64,000 bases of DNA. Origin: Enchytraeus crypticus (lineage: Eukaryota; Annelida; Clitellata; Enchytraeida; Enchytraeidae). Shown here piece by piece: positions 1 to 10,982 of the stretch. Positions within the stretch are counted from its first letter, which is position 1; every line of letters begins with the position of its first letter. The translations under genes and the position numbers were made by a program. The stretch is taken from assembly GCA_905160935.1 (NCBI GenBank), contig CAJHZI010000241.1, forward strand, positions 567,501-631,500, given 5' to 3'. A model generated the notes under the pieces. That model searched no databases and was not told the origin of the DNA. It saw nothing but the letters and a program-made list of their open reading frames with translations.

Positions 1-589
1 AATGTTGAGTAGGCTATATGAGTAAATTCTGGAATTGATCCCAGAACCTCATGCAAGGACAACCTTTTAAATTGGACGACTCTACCAAACGCATTTAATT
101 GCACACCGATCGAGCTATTTTTCGACACTCTAAAAATTACAGTGAAAAAAATCATGATAGTTAACACCTCCATTATCTGGCATTAACGCTTTATACTTCC
201 TCAGACAGGCTTATGACACATCTCTTCTTATCCCAGATATACTTTATCAATCCTGACCACTTTTTGATCAATGGACCTGCATCGTTTAGGACCTCATTTA
301 TCTTCAGCGTATATCTTTTGCAGATCGATTTGGGTGAATAGATCTAAAGTGATAGGCCTATCAATCAATAATCAATAAGAATTTAACGACCGGTTCCTCG
401 CCATAAGGCAATGTCAGGGACGTCCCTTGCAGACTCTACACGATAAGCGCTGAGGGGACACCCCTCACTTCAATCTTGGATGAGGAAACGAGTGTTAAAC
501 TTGTAATACTACCATAAGTGTATATCCACGTGTTGTGCTCGGGTGTGATTGGACCACTGCAGAATAGGGCAACCGCAAACAATCTGCCG

Positions 590-872
590 CGTGTACGTAA
601 GAGGCGACCAAAGGCAGGAGCTGAGGATGGCAAGAGGGGATCCGCCTCACCATGAAATATTTTTCCCCAGGATTAAACGATAATTAATCCACCTAACTTT
701 GGAAGGCATATTTTTTCAAAGCTATAGGGTACGTAAGGTATGAATAAGGCATAGACTTTGTGAAGGGATTAACATGTTGATCTAAGGAGTGCTCTTATGG
801 AGCGAGAAAGCAGACTTTTAGTATGAATATGTACCTTGAACCTGCCACTCGGCAGTGCACTGAAGAGAGACT
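590..872 (+). mobile_element. SINE family C, copy 1
   Basis: This is a dispersed element of about 280 bp. It runs from AAGAGGCGACCAAAGGCAGG through a middle block with GGAGTGCTCTTATGGAGCGA to a 3' end with CTGCCACTCGGCAGTGCACT followed by GA repeats. Other copies are listed separately. Confidence 0.7.
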
Positions 873-2214
873 ACCATAAGCTTAAACTTTTATTCATGGT
901 TCATTCAGTTACAGAGATTTGAAATTCTATTCCATCCACTCTTCCTAAATAAGTCTACTTGTCATTACATCATCGCTTCATTACATAAGCTCTCTTACGA
1001 AGCGCATAATTTACACTTCGTATATTAATGGGGGGCCCATCCCGTCATAAGCGCAATTCCCCAAGAATAATGGCATGTCAAAAGGAATGTTATAGATGAT
1101 TTTAAGATTCACTCGTATGTGGACGTGAAGAGGAAAACGGAAGATAGAACGGAAGATTGAGTTGAGTAGAGGCGTTATATACCATGGACCTACCAGCAGG
1201 CAGTGCACTAAGAGAGAGAAAGAGAGAGAGAGGTATTAACTCTCTATATACTATATGATACACTCTATAAACAGTTAAAGACGTACCTTTCTCAAATCGA
1301 ATTAGCTCGCTAGGAAAATTCAAAGATATTAACTATAGTAATTCTTTATCCTATGAGAAAAATATCACATCCAATTTTCTATCCTGTGAATAAGCAAGAA
1401 TTAACTTTTAGATTAGCTATTGAATTCATTATTCCAGAAATTGAATTCATGACAGTAATGTTAACTTGAGGAGCTGCTACCTAAACCTTCAAGAAACTAC
1501 CTGCCTCTTTATGCAGTGAGATATCCAAACATTCTAAAGGCAAAAGTGAATTTCATCAAATAGCCTATCACCAATATATCTACACCGCTAAAAAAACCAC
1601 AGCCAGCAGATAAGAAAAACTTAAAGTTTGTAGTCTTCAACACAATAGCATTCATTTATTAAATTTGCATAACAAACGTTCAAAATATTCATCGACTCTC
1701 TGAAGCAGAAACTACACTCTATAAATTCAAATAATCGACACTTATATATCAGCTGTTAAAAGACGCAAATACTACAGCCATTGCAACGTAAACACATACA
1801 GCAACTACTACCACAGCATACTGCCAGAGACACAAGTCAAATAAGTTTTAACGTTTGCTAGGACTCATAACAATCAATGAAAAAGAGAACAACATGATTA
1901 GCATCTACCTATAAAAATATTTATTGGGTTGTCGTTAACCTTTATATCATCATCTGACATTTCAGTGCAGAATTAATTGTCAGATGTAAAATATTGGGCT
2001 AATATTTGATAAATATTTGTTAATTTGTAATCAAGCTCAGTCAACTGGTACTGCTGCCACTAAACTCAATTACTGATTGAAACTGAAAAAATTCCTAAAA
2101 ATTCATGAAACTACTGAGCAATTAGTAATTTCAATGAAATCTATAAATACCTATGACGTATATAAATGAAGTAAAGATTTGATGTAACTAGTAAGAGCGC
2201 ATTCAACTAAGTTC

Positions 2215-2310
2215 CTCAGGCTCAGCATTGAGTCGCTAGATAATCTGTTAATTGCCTGACTGTGAATCAGTAGGTATAGGCTTCGAATCTAACCTCTAGT
2301 CATGCCACGA
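2215..2310 (+). mobile_element. tRNA-derived SINE head
   Basis: The segment has a tRNA-like layout with an A-box-like stretch near GTCGCTAGATAATCTG and a B-box-like GCTTCGAATCTAACC. It does not fold as a proper tRNA by eye and is taken as a degenerate SINE head. Confidence 0.4.
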
Positions 2311-3047
2311 ACATGCTTAAGGAAACAATTAAGCTTTATCAAAGCAGGTTTATTTAGTTCAAGATACATGATGCAGCGGCTATCAGGAATGGAAAGACCT
2401 CAAACACCTGAGGAGCCTCAAATGCATATGTTAAATATTCACCAGTTACAATGTGACGATACAGAACCAGATGTTCAAGTTCATGTGTAGCATTTGCTAT
2501 CAGTACTCCTAACTATTATTTCACACAGATGAACTATAACCATTTAATATGCTTATTTAAAATCATTCAATTGCTGGAAAGAGATCCAAAAATCACATCA
2601 TTTAATTTAAATTATGTCTGAAATTTAATTCATTAACTGGTTTTTCACAACCCATTACAGAAGTTCTTAGTTACTGATGTTTCACTTAGAATCAGGTTTG
2701 ATAAACTTCACAATGACTTGCAAATTTATGGCTCAATTTAATTTCCCATCTCGATAGTCTGATTGGCTACCGTTAAGCTGTCAAGAATATGATCTGCGGT
2801 GTTGAAAGATGGCATATCATGAGAGACGAAATCCCGATGGTAGATATATTAATCGACATCTATCATAGAATACCTACAACATACAGACAGAGCCAGAATA
2901 CAATGTCACAACTCTCTCTTAGTGCACTACCTACTGGCAGGTCCATGGTATATAACGCATACTCATCCTTTCTCTTTATCATCTAAGCATTCACCTTTGA
3001 TGGATAAGAACTTCATAATTAGAATCTAATCTAATAACACATTATAG

Positions 3048-3276
3048 TGAAATGATCAACTATGTTGATATCTATCACTTTTAATACCACATGTTAAATC
3101 CGTTAGGCAATTTTTTCCATTTTCCATGTAACCAGTCCAGTGAATGCCCGAGATTTAACTCTCAGATCAGCGCGGCTAGGAGTTGAACCCACGAGGGTTC
3201 AATTCACCTCTGGGTCTGTCATTTTGAAACTTCATGACGTTATCTACACCTCTAACCATTGCGCTATTGAGACATT
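3048..3276 (-). mobile_element. tRNA-derived SINE family B copy (minus)
   Basis: Read on the minus strand it has an A-box region near CAATAGCGCAATGG, a B box near GGGTTCAACTCC, then a family-specific body ending with ATCAACATAGTTGATCA. Other copies are at about 11744, 28381, 35022, 47508, 53075 and 55050. Confidence 0.75.
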
Positions 3277-3278
3277 CA

Positions 3279-3449
3279 ATAACTTAAGATTACAGCACCC
3301 ATCTAATCACTGTGTTTAACTTAAGTATCTAGTTTAAGTATCTAGAATGCTATATAGACTTTCATTAAGTCGTTTTGACAATGTGTATAAGCATTTATTG
3401 CTTTCTGTTTTGCTATTTGTATATGTTAAAGTTTTATGCGGTATGTCAG

Positions 3450-3523
<74 letters not shown>

Positions 3524-3800
3524 TATATATATATCAATGAATATAGAAGACCTATGAGGCTTACTTTGAGGCTACGATCCTTTACCACCTCCTCAACACT
3601 CAATTCTGACTGCATCATACGAAGCTGTTGCAAAAACAAACGAGCAAACTGAATATATATCATATCAAATGGACTATGCTAGTAGTGTTGCAATCTTCGT
3701 TCAGTTATTAATATCTATTTACAAGAATGAGTGGACACTGGTCAAACTAGATACTTAAGTTAAACACAGTGATTAGATGGGTGCTGTAATCTTAAGTTAT
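3279..3800. repeat. Perfect 57-bp inverted repeat flanking MIX23 exon 4
   Basis: Positions 3279-3335 are the exact reverse complement of 3744-3800. The 408-bp loop holds the TA microsatellite (about 3455-3534) and the MIX23 exon at 3565-3624. The left arm abuts the 5' end of a tRNA-derived SINE. Confidence 0.9.
3342..3404 (-). CDS. Candidate terminal exon of MIX23
   Basis: After the good donor GTAAGC of exon 4 (3564-3559), the minus strand passes a TA tract and reaches an AG acceptor at 3406-3405. A phase-0 frame then reads KAINAYTHCQNDLMKVYIAF and stops at 3344-3342. Length and phase fit a last exon, but similarity to the conserved family C-terminus is poor, so the true last exon may lie further left or outside the window. 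Confidence 0.25.
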   Translation of the reverse strand, partial: KAINAYTHCQNDLMKVYIAF

Positions 3801-6800
3801 TCACATTATTATTATTATTATTATTAACAATGAAAACTTATATAGCAGAGTCATGGCCGAACTCGGTCTTCGAGGCTACTTTACAGAGAGTTCAATATTA
3901 ATAATAAGCAAAATAACAATTACATTTAAATTAATATCTAAACTAGTAAAAATGTCTGCATATGAGTGGAACTTTATACTAACCAGCAACCCTCATTCCT
4001 GTCTTCATAAACAAAATACTTATAATAAACAAACATACGTATATAGTACTTTCATGTAGAAAAACTACGCGACCCCAATAATGTTTTGACACCACGATGG
4101 AAAGCTAAATAGTTACACTCATGTCTCAGACTATTAAGTGTCAAACCATTCCAAACGCAAGCTGCGGCAGAAGGCCAGGCTCGATTATTCAGGCATTATT
4201 GTTTCATTCGTATTACTGTATAGTGAATTTAGCGCACTTCATATTTAGTATAATATGTTGTTAGTGTACAACAATAATGAATCGCTCACTTAAAAGCATG
4301 CAAAAATACCACCATATAACATTACATGTTATTATAGGAAAATATTAAATATACACATTGATAGTTGTAATGAATATTTGCTTACTAACTTATATAACAT
4401 AAAGGCGCAAAATAAATTATTCAAAGTATAAACTGAAGCTCAGTTTATAAGTGTAACTATCGTCATCATTTTTACTTAGGGTCGTTTGGATGACCGTGTG
4501 AGAAGGAAATAGCAGTGTACTAAACTATCATTTTAAAATGATATTATTAAATATTACCAATAAACATAAAATAACAATTAGAATAGAATTATCATCATCT
4601 TCCCATAAATCTCAGTTTAACCAGGGTCAGGATACGAATAAACTTTCTCCAGTCCTCTCTGTCCCACACCATGTCATCAGTCAATCCCCTGTTTTTCATG
4701 TACTTCTTAATTACCGCAGCCCACGTCAAATTGTGGTCACATGCCCATACCATCTCAATCTCGACTGAGCCAACCTATCCCAATCGCCTTAACATTCAAA
4801 TTCATCCTCACACATTCATTTTCCATTCTGGCCGTCCTTGTGTTTCCAAACATCAAAACTCAGCATTCTCATTTCTGCCACATGCAAACTCTGTAAATGT
4901 ACTCCCTACATCACCTTCATGGCCTGCATTGACACCCTCATTTAACAAATTACAAATATACTCTCCCCAACGTTCAATAATCTCTCCATCTTCTGTCAAT
5001 ACTTTCCCTTTTTTCCCTTTATTAAACATGTCTCTCACCCTACATCCCGTCTTTTCTTCTCCCTTTAACTGGCAGCATGATAAATCTCCTTTTCGCCATC
5101 TTTTTTATCTAATCTCTGATAGAAATCATCATATGTTCTGGCCTTTTTTGCCACTGCCACCACTCTCCTTGCCTTCCTCTTTAACTCCTCATAGTTTTCC
5201 CTTAATTCTTCTGTCCTACCGTCCCTCCACTCCTTAAATGCTTTTTTCTCTCGCAATACCTCCTGTACCTCCTCATTCCACAACCAAACCTCTTTATCTG
5301 CCTTTTTCTACCACCCTTCACTACACCTAGCAATTCCCTACAGCACTCTCTAACTTTGTTAGATATTTCAACCCACATGTCATTAGCTGATTCCTCTAAA
5401 GTCCATTCAACTTCAACCTCCAACTTCAATTCCGCTTCTCTTTCTTCTATTCTTCCCCTTCTTCTATTCTTCCCCATTTCACCCTCTCCATACCTGATTT
5501 TCATTTTCTAATCTGCTTACCCATCCACACAAAATCCATAACAACTAGTTAAACCCATAACAATTAGTAACAATTAGAATAGAATATATAATAATATAAT
5601 GTTAATATAAACGATGAACCTTTGCTTGCTCTTTTCTGAGTTTTCTTAAGAATTCAGGATCATCTGCCAGTGATCCACTGTTACCACTACCAGGGTCTTT
5701 GAGTTTCCTTATCTCATTAACGGATTCTGACACCTTGTTAATACAGTTTCTAATCAAGTGTTCGCGCTGAGAATGAACATTGTATAACTGCAAAACAAAA
5801 ACACTTAACAGCTTGAGAAATATACAGCACTATACATAATGGCAAAATAGAATTACATTAGTTATAAGATTGCATTAGTCAGAAGTTAGTTGCCAGTTAG
5901 TGAGAGCTCAAATGGCTTTCAATTATATAATTAAAGACAACACAAATTAAAAAGAAAGTTTTTCAGTGATGAGTCAAGGTTCTTATTCTAACCTTGCTAA
6001 TACCCAGTCAGACAACTTAAAAAGAAGCTAAAAGCTCAGCCCAATTCAGCAATTATAATAAATAGAATTAGCAACATTGAGACTTTCTGCAGAAGTGTAT
6101 TTAAATTTTGATAGGCACATATATATGGACATTTATTCAATGATATATTTCGAAGATTATGCACCCATGCAGAGGGATAATCATAATTGATCATTCACGG
6201 GAGAACAAAATTAACAATAAAACTAAATAGAAGAAGTGAAATAAATATGAATAATAATAATAAATAATAATTTAATAATTCAATAATTTAAATTTAATTG
6301 AAGATTCGACACACCTCGTCATAGAAACTTTTACAGGTAGTTTCAGGATTGTTCTTGTTTCTGAAAGACTCTGTTGGTAGAGATGTATTCAATGCATTGA
6401 TAATTCGATCGTCAATCAAACGTGACTTCCGCAGTGAATCCTAGACAATAAAACCAAAGCTTTAGAAACACATGATTCTAGTTCACCTACTGTTTAGAGA
6501 TAATGCTTTAAATATTAGTGACAATGATTATGTTACTTTCAATTTCTTACAAGAAGTTCACATATAGGCGCTCACCAAGCGAATGCCCTTTCTGAAAAAA
6601 ATTAGTGACATATCATCATTTAATATTTCACTTCGCGTAAAAATTAGCAAATGGGTACATTTTTAGTTTAAGTCCTTCATTTTAAATAAACCAGGGAATT
6701 TCTTATCGCTGGCAAACTTACTTTGCTGTCCTTTGACCCTGCAACTGAGCAATGTTTGACTCATTTGACATAAATATCGTCGGGTAAATTTTTGATGGGC

Positions 6801-6936
6801 CACAAAGCTCGCTTAAATTCACTATCTAATCCTCCAATCTACAAAAAGTGAAGCAAGTCACATCTCATAAGTAATACTTTACCTGAAATAAATTAAAGTC
6901 ATCACAGCTCACATATTCTTCCGTGGGCGCCGCCAT
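3565..6936 (-). CDS. MIX23: MIX23 (CCDC58) mitochondrial intermembrane-space protein, 4 coding exons found
   Basis: Exons on the minus strand are 6936-6883, 6440-6315, 5787-5620 and 3624-3565, all phase 0, giving 136 codons. The start is the ATG of MAAPTEEYVSCDDFNLF. Exon 2 contains RLIDDRIINALNTSLPTESF and TTCKSFYDE; exon 3 contains IRNCINKV and FLRKLRKEQAK; exon 4 reads MMQSELSVEEVVKDRS. These match the human CCDC58/MIX23 family across its length (human about 144 residues), including cysteines in VSC, TTCK and RNC. Known family role: a small coiled-coil intermembrane-space protein linked to mitochondrial protein import. Three donors are normal; the exon 3 donor is the weak GTTCAT. The conserved C-terminal segment (FNERC in human) was not found with certainty; see the candidate terminal exon. 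The gene stands alone, divergent from the WW/CUE gene. Confidence 0.9.
4590..5520 (-). pseudogene. RTE-like LINE remnant: endonuclease/RT linker joined to C-terminus, RT domain deleted
   Basis: Read on the minus strand from 5504, frames with small shifts encode a charged linker (WNEEVQEVLREKKAFKEW, YEELKRKARRVVAVAKKA, RLDKKDGEKEIYHA, LTEDGEIIERWGEYICNLLN) typical of the stretch between endonuclease and reverse transcriptase in RTE-type or related LINEs. After about 4850 the sequence jumps to the extreme C-terminus (RWYGHV, then a frame with WDREDWRKFIRI) and a 3' end with a short ATC/GAT tail. The reverse-transcriptase core is missing. The 3' end matches many short dispersed copies in this window (about 20000-20230, 21700-21840, 22137-22345, 25812-26100, 43530-43670). 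It lies in a MIX23 intron, same strand as the gene. Confidence 0.7.
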
Positions 6937-6949
6937 TTTCCACTGCTAC

Positions 6950-7632
6950 CATTAACTGAAATATTTTTTATATCAGACGTAATACAAGCACAACCCGTCA
7001 CGAGCCACAGCTCATCACGACTGACCTAACGGAGGTCTCCTCACAGCTCTTGACGGCGTTAATGAGCTCAGTGAAGACGGGATCGACACGGATGTGGATG
7101 GTGATGAGCAATAATATGTAATAAGTCAGTATTATTATAAATTAGTATTTATTCTCAATCACATTACTTACTAAACTATATATAATTAGTAATTTAGTCT
7201 GCTTACTATATAATTACTCATTCTACATCTTTGATTTTCAACACCGAAATTGCAATTTCATTTGACATTGAACTGAGATATTTGAGCTGGTGTTGCATGT
7301 CTCCCGTCTTCATGAGCCAGTCAAATTAAATCAATTATTCACCTTATGAAATGTAAGAAATTGTTAAAAATCAAAATCCCTGATTGCTTTAAGTCAAAGA
7401 TTTGCTTAAAATTGACTTTTTATGACTTTTACCCTAGGGATTTTTCATTAAAAGCTGTCAGCAGTCGGTCTTACAGGTTGATAACTGATAATCTTTCCTT
7501 CTACTGTTTAAGTTACTAACCGGGTCAGACATAACTTAAATTCGTACATTACCGCAAAGCTTAACCAACTTCTCATTAAGATTTATATTGTTGTCTCAAA
7601 TTTGACTATCGGCATCATGATCGGCATAAATT
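6950..7632. other. Upstream region of MIX23
   Basis: This holds the presumed MIX23 promoter. A GC-richer patch at about 6985-7105 has an open frame on each strand and recurring CACAGCTC words. The rest is unassigned AT-rich DNA. Confidence 0.35.
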
Positions 7633-8220
7633 TACGGTGGCTCGCAACTGCCATCTAATTTCTTAACTTTTTTTATTAAAAAAAACAAAACAAATTTCTT
7701 GTTACTATAAATAGCCAATTTGCTACTATAAATAGACATGTGTGCTATTTATAGTAAACAAAATTTCTTAACTTTTTTTATTAAAAAAAAACAAATTTCG
7801 TTGTTACTATAAATAGCCACTTTGTTGCTATAAATAGCACACTAGCAGTATCTATGTCACACATAGTCAATGACAACATCCGGCACTCGATCTTGAATCA
7901 AAGGCTAGCTCTGTGCAAAAAAAAGGTTTATTGTTCATGACAACATAGAGCACTCGATGTTAAACCAAAGCCAAACCGATGAGCAAAAAATTAGGTAAAA
8001 AACGGTGCAAATCCAAAATTCTGTTAATTAGTCAGCCTCAGTCAATTCGTTTATGACAACATCGAGCACTCGATGTTAAACCAAAGCCAAACCGTTGAGT
8101 ACAAAATTAGATCCAAAACGGTGCAAATCCAAAATTCCGTTAATTAGTAATATTCAGTCATATCGTTTATGACAACATCGAGCACTCGATCTCAAGCCAA
8201 AGCCAAAATTCAATTAATTA

Positions 8221-8500
8221 GTCTGTGCCATATATCTGCTCTAACTTTCAGAGGAGCACCGTTGTAAGCACGAATAGGCCTACTCTGCAAGTAGTACTCC
8301 GCTATAAAGTTAGGATCGTTATTGGTTTTGTAAACTTCTAACCAGATAATTTTCCCTGAAAATTCATCAATACAACTACTGATGCATAGCCCATATGGTT
8401 TGAGTTTGTCATAGCCGTCAACATGTCATATATTATTTGCATAATCGGCTCTGAGACGCAGCCGTTTTGCAGTTCTCAGCGTCACTCCAGTGGAATCAAA
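8221..8500 (-). pseudogene. IS3EU-like transposase, integrase core part
   Basis: The minus strand reads FDSTGVTLRTAKRLRLRADY, one stop, HVDGYDKLKPYGLCISSCID, EFSGKIIWLEVYKTNNDPNF and, after a short gap, PLKVRADIW. The HVDGYDKLKPYG block carries the expected first catalytic aspartate and the RAD block the position of the second. The downstream glutamate region is absent, because the element passes directly into its subterminal repeats. It is clearly a relic. Confidence 0.7.
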
Positions 8501-9500
8501 GATAACAACAACAACAATTCGATTAGAGTGCTACTGTTGTCCATGACAACATTGAGCACTGTGATGCCAAATCAAAGCCGATGACCAGAGTGAGGGGTCC
8601 ATAAACGGTGCAAGCCAAAATCCGGGTGGTCAGTTCAAGGAAGGGTACTAGCGGAATGGAGGTTTACGTGTTGGTCTCAGTTCGTGGACGTTTGGCGGAT
8701 ATGAAAAGTCGAAGCGAAAAGATTTCAATCGCCTATGAAATTGTTCGTTGAGTAGGAAAGGCTGATCAGGAATAGATGAGGGGGTGCGCAGAGTGGAAGG
8801 AAGAGAATTCCAGATCTGCGGGGCAGCATGCTGGAAGGAGCGCCTAGACAGCTTGCTACGTGAAGGAAGGCTTGGTCTCTCAAGAGTAACTAACGTAGAG
8901 GACCTGGTGGGCCTGGAGGTAGGTTGTCCTACTTGTAGTAAGTGGGACATGTAACTATTACCAGGAGTGGTAATAGACTTATAAGTTAGAGAAACTGTCT
9001 TGTATAAAATGCGTTCTCTAACTTTGCGCCAGTGTAAGGACTTGAGGATTGGAGTAACATGAGAATATTTGGAGCTACGAAAGACTGAACGTGTAAGGGA
9101 ATTCTGGATGATCTGCAACCTATCAATCTCGCAACTGGGAAGATTTAGAAATAGGGACTTACAGTAATCCAGTTTCGATTGCACGAGAGCAGCGCCAATT
9201 GTAGTGGTAGTCTCGAGAGAAAGAAATGGTCTTATTCGACGAAGATCGCGAATATGAAAGAAACATGCCTGTGACATTTTAGTGATATGCTAGTGGAATG
9301 AGAGGTGGCGGTCAAGGACAACACCAAGATTCTTCACAGAAGAAACCGGTGTTACTGAAACATCAGAAGAGAGAGCCAGGGACACCTCGTTCAGTTTTGA
9401 AGGTTGCTGAGGTGTTCCAAATAGCACGAACTCAGTCTTGGATGGATTGAGTGCCAAGAAATTGGCAGACACCCAGGAAGATATCTCCTGAAAGCATTGG

Positions 9501-10559
9501 AGTAACCACCGGGGGGGGGACAAGGGGGACACGTCCCCCCAGAATCTAGAGTGGGGGACACGCATGTAAATTCCCCCCCCCCAGAATTTAAGCTCAAATA
9601 TATATATATATATACTTTAAGAAATTTTGCTTATTTTCAAAATCTCTCAGTAACAGCATGTGTAAGTATTACTAGAATTTACAGAGCCGTGCTGTAGATC
9701 GAGTAGTTAACTGATACGCTTCCATGATATTAATTAATGACATAGCTGTAGTTGTACTGTGCATGCTCGGTGAGGGTGACGAAACATGGAAAAGTGCCAG
9801 CTAGCCGAGCTAAGCGGCATGAAACTAGTATAATAGGCCAGTCTAGAGATTGCGGCTGCACATTGTATCTTGAGAGGTCAACTTATCACCATCGGTAGAT
9901 GCTCTGAAAAATGTGCATAAAAGTTTATCTTATGGAGTTTGCTACAATATAAATTCATGGAGAGTAAACCAAGTTCTACATAATTGCATCATGGATAAAT
10001 TTCTGCTAAAGACCAAGAAGCCACGTCTGGTAAGAATTAGTATATTGCTAATTTCGTTTTTGAATTCTGAAAGTTGCATACGCAATTTTGTAGTATCATT
10101 TAGAGTTTTATTAGAAAATCTCCAGAAATTTGCGCACATCGCTGCTTCTACTGAGGTAGAGAAAGTAGCTCGCTGCCTTCTCGTAGTTCCCGCCTCGTCA
10201 TGTGAGGCAGGGAGATTGCTCAGTGCTTTAAAATGTCTGAAAACGTACGTTAGAAGCATAATGACACAACCGAGACTTTTAATCTTCCATTACACAGGGC
10301 CCATAGTAGGCCTATACCAAATATGGGCCCGTGTGGGGCCCATATTTGAAAAATTCAGGTTAGTGAACTAAGTTCCCTCCCCCAAAACCACTTCTCTTAC
10401 ATACATATATATTTAAGCATATAAATTGCAATAAAAACTATGAAAATATAGTTTAATTTTTTTGCGGCGGGTCTGAGGGGGGGGGGGGGGGGTTCGGCCC
10501 CCTGGCCTCCGTCGATACGCTACTGATTGTGTCCACCCAGATTTTCGGTGGTGGTTACT
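9501..10559. mobile_element. hAT-derived insertion within LINE copy A
   Basis: The insertion starts AGTAACCACC and ends GGTGGTTACT, inverted 10-bp termini. LINE sequence CCTGAAAGCATTG on the left is repeated as CCTGAAAGGATTG on the right. G/C homopolymers occur near both ends (9511-9590, 10470-10505), and an internal hAT-like end reads CAGTAGCGTATCGAC on the minus strand at about 10525. Confidence 0.6.
9991..10296 (+). pseudogene. hAT transposase relic: N-terminus fused to C-terminal dimerisation domain
   Basis: The frame starts MDKFLLKTKKPRL, a usual hAT/ZMYM-like N-terminus, and soon continues into RVLLENLQKFAHIAAS, VEKVARCLLVVPASSCEAGR and LLSALKCLKTYVRSIMTQPR, the hAT C-terminal dimerisation region. 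The whole catalytic body is missing, as in internally deleted non-autonomous copies. Confidence 0.7.
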
Positions 10560-10702
10560 CCTGAAAGGATTGCTGTAGACAAGCCTTAGAATCAGGATAG
10601 GAGTGGGGGGGTGAAGCATGTGTACATCTGAGTGTCATCAGCGAAAAGTTGATGGTCTAATGAATGTGAAGAGATCAAGGAGCTTAGTGGAGTAGATAGT
10701 TA

Positions 10703-10982
10703 GGATAAGCCGAAATCTTCTCTGTAAACAACCAATCCTTCCGGCAATCAGCGTGCATGCATCCATCGGTAGTCGAATAGGGAACCTGACTGCCTCAGAT
10801 GATTGTGAACAAATCTAAACATTTCTTCCATTGGCGATGAAACTGAGCGACGTTAATTATTTCCTGATCTCAAAATTCTATGCAATGTTCTCTCGGATAT
10901 AATAACGTTATGGGTTTGAGCCAGAACTTCCAATATCTGCGACGTCGAGAGCCCTGAATGAAAGTAGGCTACAGACCAACTA
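10703..10982 (-). pseudogene. IS3EU-like transposase, N-terminal helix-turn-helix part
   Basis: The minus strand reads YFHSGLSTSQILEVLAQTHN then VIISERTLHRILRSGNN, a stop, then MEEMFRFVHNHLRQSGSLFD, YRWMHAR, a stop, and LPEGLVVYREDFGLS. The order (GLS-EIL-RTLxRIL helix-turn-helix, then YRWMH) is that of the integrase-core transposases known from IS3EU-type eukaryotic transposons. Two in-frame stops and the LINE insertion after this point make it a pseudogene. It continues at 8500-8221. Confidence 0.7.

Larger units (their letters stand above)
1..3047. other. Gene-free repeat region
   Basis: No convincing coding exon was seen. It holds a fragment of a dispersed repeat (about 361-430, also at 20566-20645 and 48126-48185), a long SINE copy (590-872), two copies of a LINE 3' end with a GA tail (about 1080-1235 plus, 2905-2965 minus) and a tRNA-like SINE head near 2215-2310. 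The rest is unassigned AT-rich DNA. Confidence 0.6.
8502..10702 (-). mobile_element. 5'-truncated CR1/L2-type LINE copy A, itself interrupted
   Basis: Coding frames at 9277-8648 and 9565-9290 read [39 protein letters not shown] text ([20 protein letters not shown]) and [11 protein letters not shown], the C-terminal half of the reverse transcriptase and the tail domain. The FADD region is at about 10640-10700, beyond the insertion at 9501-10559. The 3' end is near 8502 with a short GTT repeat tail. Flanks resembling GATAA on both sides suggest a target duplication inside the IS3EU element. Confidence 0.75.

Noticed and set aside
3334..3663. Open frames with long Ile-Tyr runs (also near 18893-19168 and 42134-42538)
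   Set aside because: TA microsatellites have no stop in two frames. Only the 60-bp MIX23 exon in the first of these is real.
4671..5237. 188-codon plus-strand frame
   Set aside because: It is antisense to the LINE linker, whose minus-strand frames match known protein blocks; the plus-strand product is Ser/Pro/His-rich without similarity.
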